Assembly: GCA_013823505.1 (NCBI GenBank)
Contig: PNMH01000140.1
Location: 1-6,954 of the forward strand
DNA length: 6,954 nucleotides
From: Polaromonas sp.
Lineage (GTDB): Bacteria; Pseudomonadota; Gammaproteobacteria; Burkholderiales; Burkholderiaceae
Direction: 5' to 3'
Below the pieces are notes generated by a model that saw nothing but the letters and a program-made list of their open reading frames with translations, searched no databases and was not told the DNA's origin. How positions within the stretch are numbered: the stretch's first letter is position 1; each line of letters begins with the position of its first letter. Position numbers and translations under genes: made by a program. Positions 6,451 through 6,954 of the stretch are shown here, piece by piece.

Positions 6451-6954
6451 TTACAGCGCAGTTCCGGCGTCGGCGGAAGCAAACATCCGGTTGATATCGC
6501 CCGAGGTGACCGGCTTTTCCAGTTCACGAAGCGGTGCGGCGCCGCCCATGCCGCAAGCCGGCTCGATGCTCACGTGTTTGGCCTGCGCTTTCAATGCGCC
6601 GACGGTGCAGTTCTCACGACCGAGGATGGCAAAAGGGTCGTAGTTGAATTCGCGCATCGCGTTGAGGTGCGTGATCTTGTTGATGATCTCGTCGCTCAGG
6701 TGTCCGGCTTGCTTCCAGAACACGTCGGCCGATTCCGGCCAGGTGCAGTCGGAGTGGGGGTAGTCGCATTCCCAGCAAGCCTTGTCCACGTTGATGGAGT
6801 CCAGATTCTTCAGACCGAACGCATCCTCGATGAAGCAAGTGATGATGTGTTGGTTGAAGATGTCGCTGGGCTTCTTGCCGCCGAAGTTGGAGTTCGTCCA
6901 CGCGTTGTGGTGGTTGTGGGTGAAGTCGGCGCGTTCCAGCAGGTAGGGAATCCA
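6451..6954 (-). CDS. Amidohydrolase family protein (amidohydrolase_2 type), C-terminal fragment
   Basis: The last 167 codons of a larger protein whose start lies beyond the right edge; the stop is TAA at 6451-6453. The fragment has ACWECDYPHSDCTWPES (fragment residues 59-75). This is the strand-8 region of amidohydrolase-superfamily TIM barrels, where the Asp of the DYPH motif (fragment residue 64) is the conserved metal/catalytic Asp. The flanking FIEDAFGLKNLDSINVDK also fits. The amidohydrolase_2 family includes decarboxylases (ACMSD and gamma-resorcylate decarboxylase types) and ring-lactone or amide hydrolases, so the reaction is open. Its lead place in an acyl-CoA oxidation operon suggests hydrolysis, hydration or decarboxylation of a pathway intermediate. 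Metal-ligand histidines of strand 1 are outside the window. Confidence 0.85.
   Translation of the reverse strand, partial: WIPYLLERADFTHNHHNAWTNSNFGGKKPSDIFNQHIITCFIEDAFGLKNLDSINVDKACWECDYPHSDCTWPESADVFWKQAGHLSDEIINKITHLNAMREFNYDPFAILGRENCTVGALKAQAKHVSIEPACGMGGAAPLRELEKPVTSGDINRMFASADAGTAL

Larger units (their letters stand above)
179..6954 (-). other. Probable eight-gene catabolic operon
   Basis: All eight minus-strand genes follow each other with a -4 nt overlap or small gaps: amidohydrolase to ACD3 35 nt, to ACD2 10 nt, to crotonase 4-nt overlap (ATGA), to ACD1 29 nt, to ferredoxin 25 nt, to transporter 49 nt, to VOC 4-nt overlap (GTGA). I see no internal promoter or intrinsic terminator, so a single transcript entering from beyond the right edge is the simplest reading. 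The 49-nt gap is the likeliest place for internal regulation. No regulator gene is in the window. Confidence 0.65.

Overview
The window is about 7 kb of GC-rich, densely packed bacterial DNA. Compact codon-biased genes, short gaps, overlapping stop/start codons and the protein families suggest a catabolic locus of a betaproteobacterium, perhaps of the Comamonadaceae. That placement is inferred from style and is not proven. There are no RNA genes, insertion sequences, CRISPR arrays or obvious mobile-element traces.

Layout: the left edge (1-182, + strand) holds the C-terminal 59 residues of a short-chain dehydrogenase/reductase (SDR). It meets, tail to tail and with overlapping stop codons, a run of eight genes all on the minus strand. 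In order of transcription (right to left) these are: an amidohydrolase cut by the right edge; acyl-CoA dehydrogenase 3 (ACD3); acyl-CoA dehydrogenase 2 (ACD2); a crotonase-fold enoyl-CoA hydratase/isomerase-like protein; acyl-CoA dehydrogenase 1 (ACD1); a putidaredoxin-type [2Fe-2S] ferredoxin; a YhhS/YfcJ-like MFS transporter; and a VOC-family (glyoxalase/dioxygenase fold) protein. Gaps run from a 4-nt overlap to 49 nt, so the set reads as one operon.

How the genes may work together: three acyl-CoA dehydrogenases plus a crotonase are the core of a beta-oxidation-like route acting on a CoA thioester. ACD2 and ACD3 look like complementary halves of a heteromeric enzyme. ACD3 keeps the FAD/substrate loop and the catalytic Glu, while ACD2 keeps the Arg-x-x-Phe-Gly FAD-contact motif. 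This is the arrangement known from actinobacterial steroid side-chain enzymes such as FadE28-FadE29. The crotonase lacks both classic hydratase glutamates and carries an Asp in a PGDGG loop, so it may do isomerisation or C-C bond hydrolysis rather than simple hydration. The ferredoxin would fit an oxygenase lying outside the window. The amidohydrolase and VOC protein could handle ring or side-chain intermediates, and the MFS protein could move substrate or product. A pathway for a bulky or alicyclic acid (steroid-, terpenoid- or naphthenate-like) is my best inference. The substrate cannot be read from the sequence.
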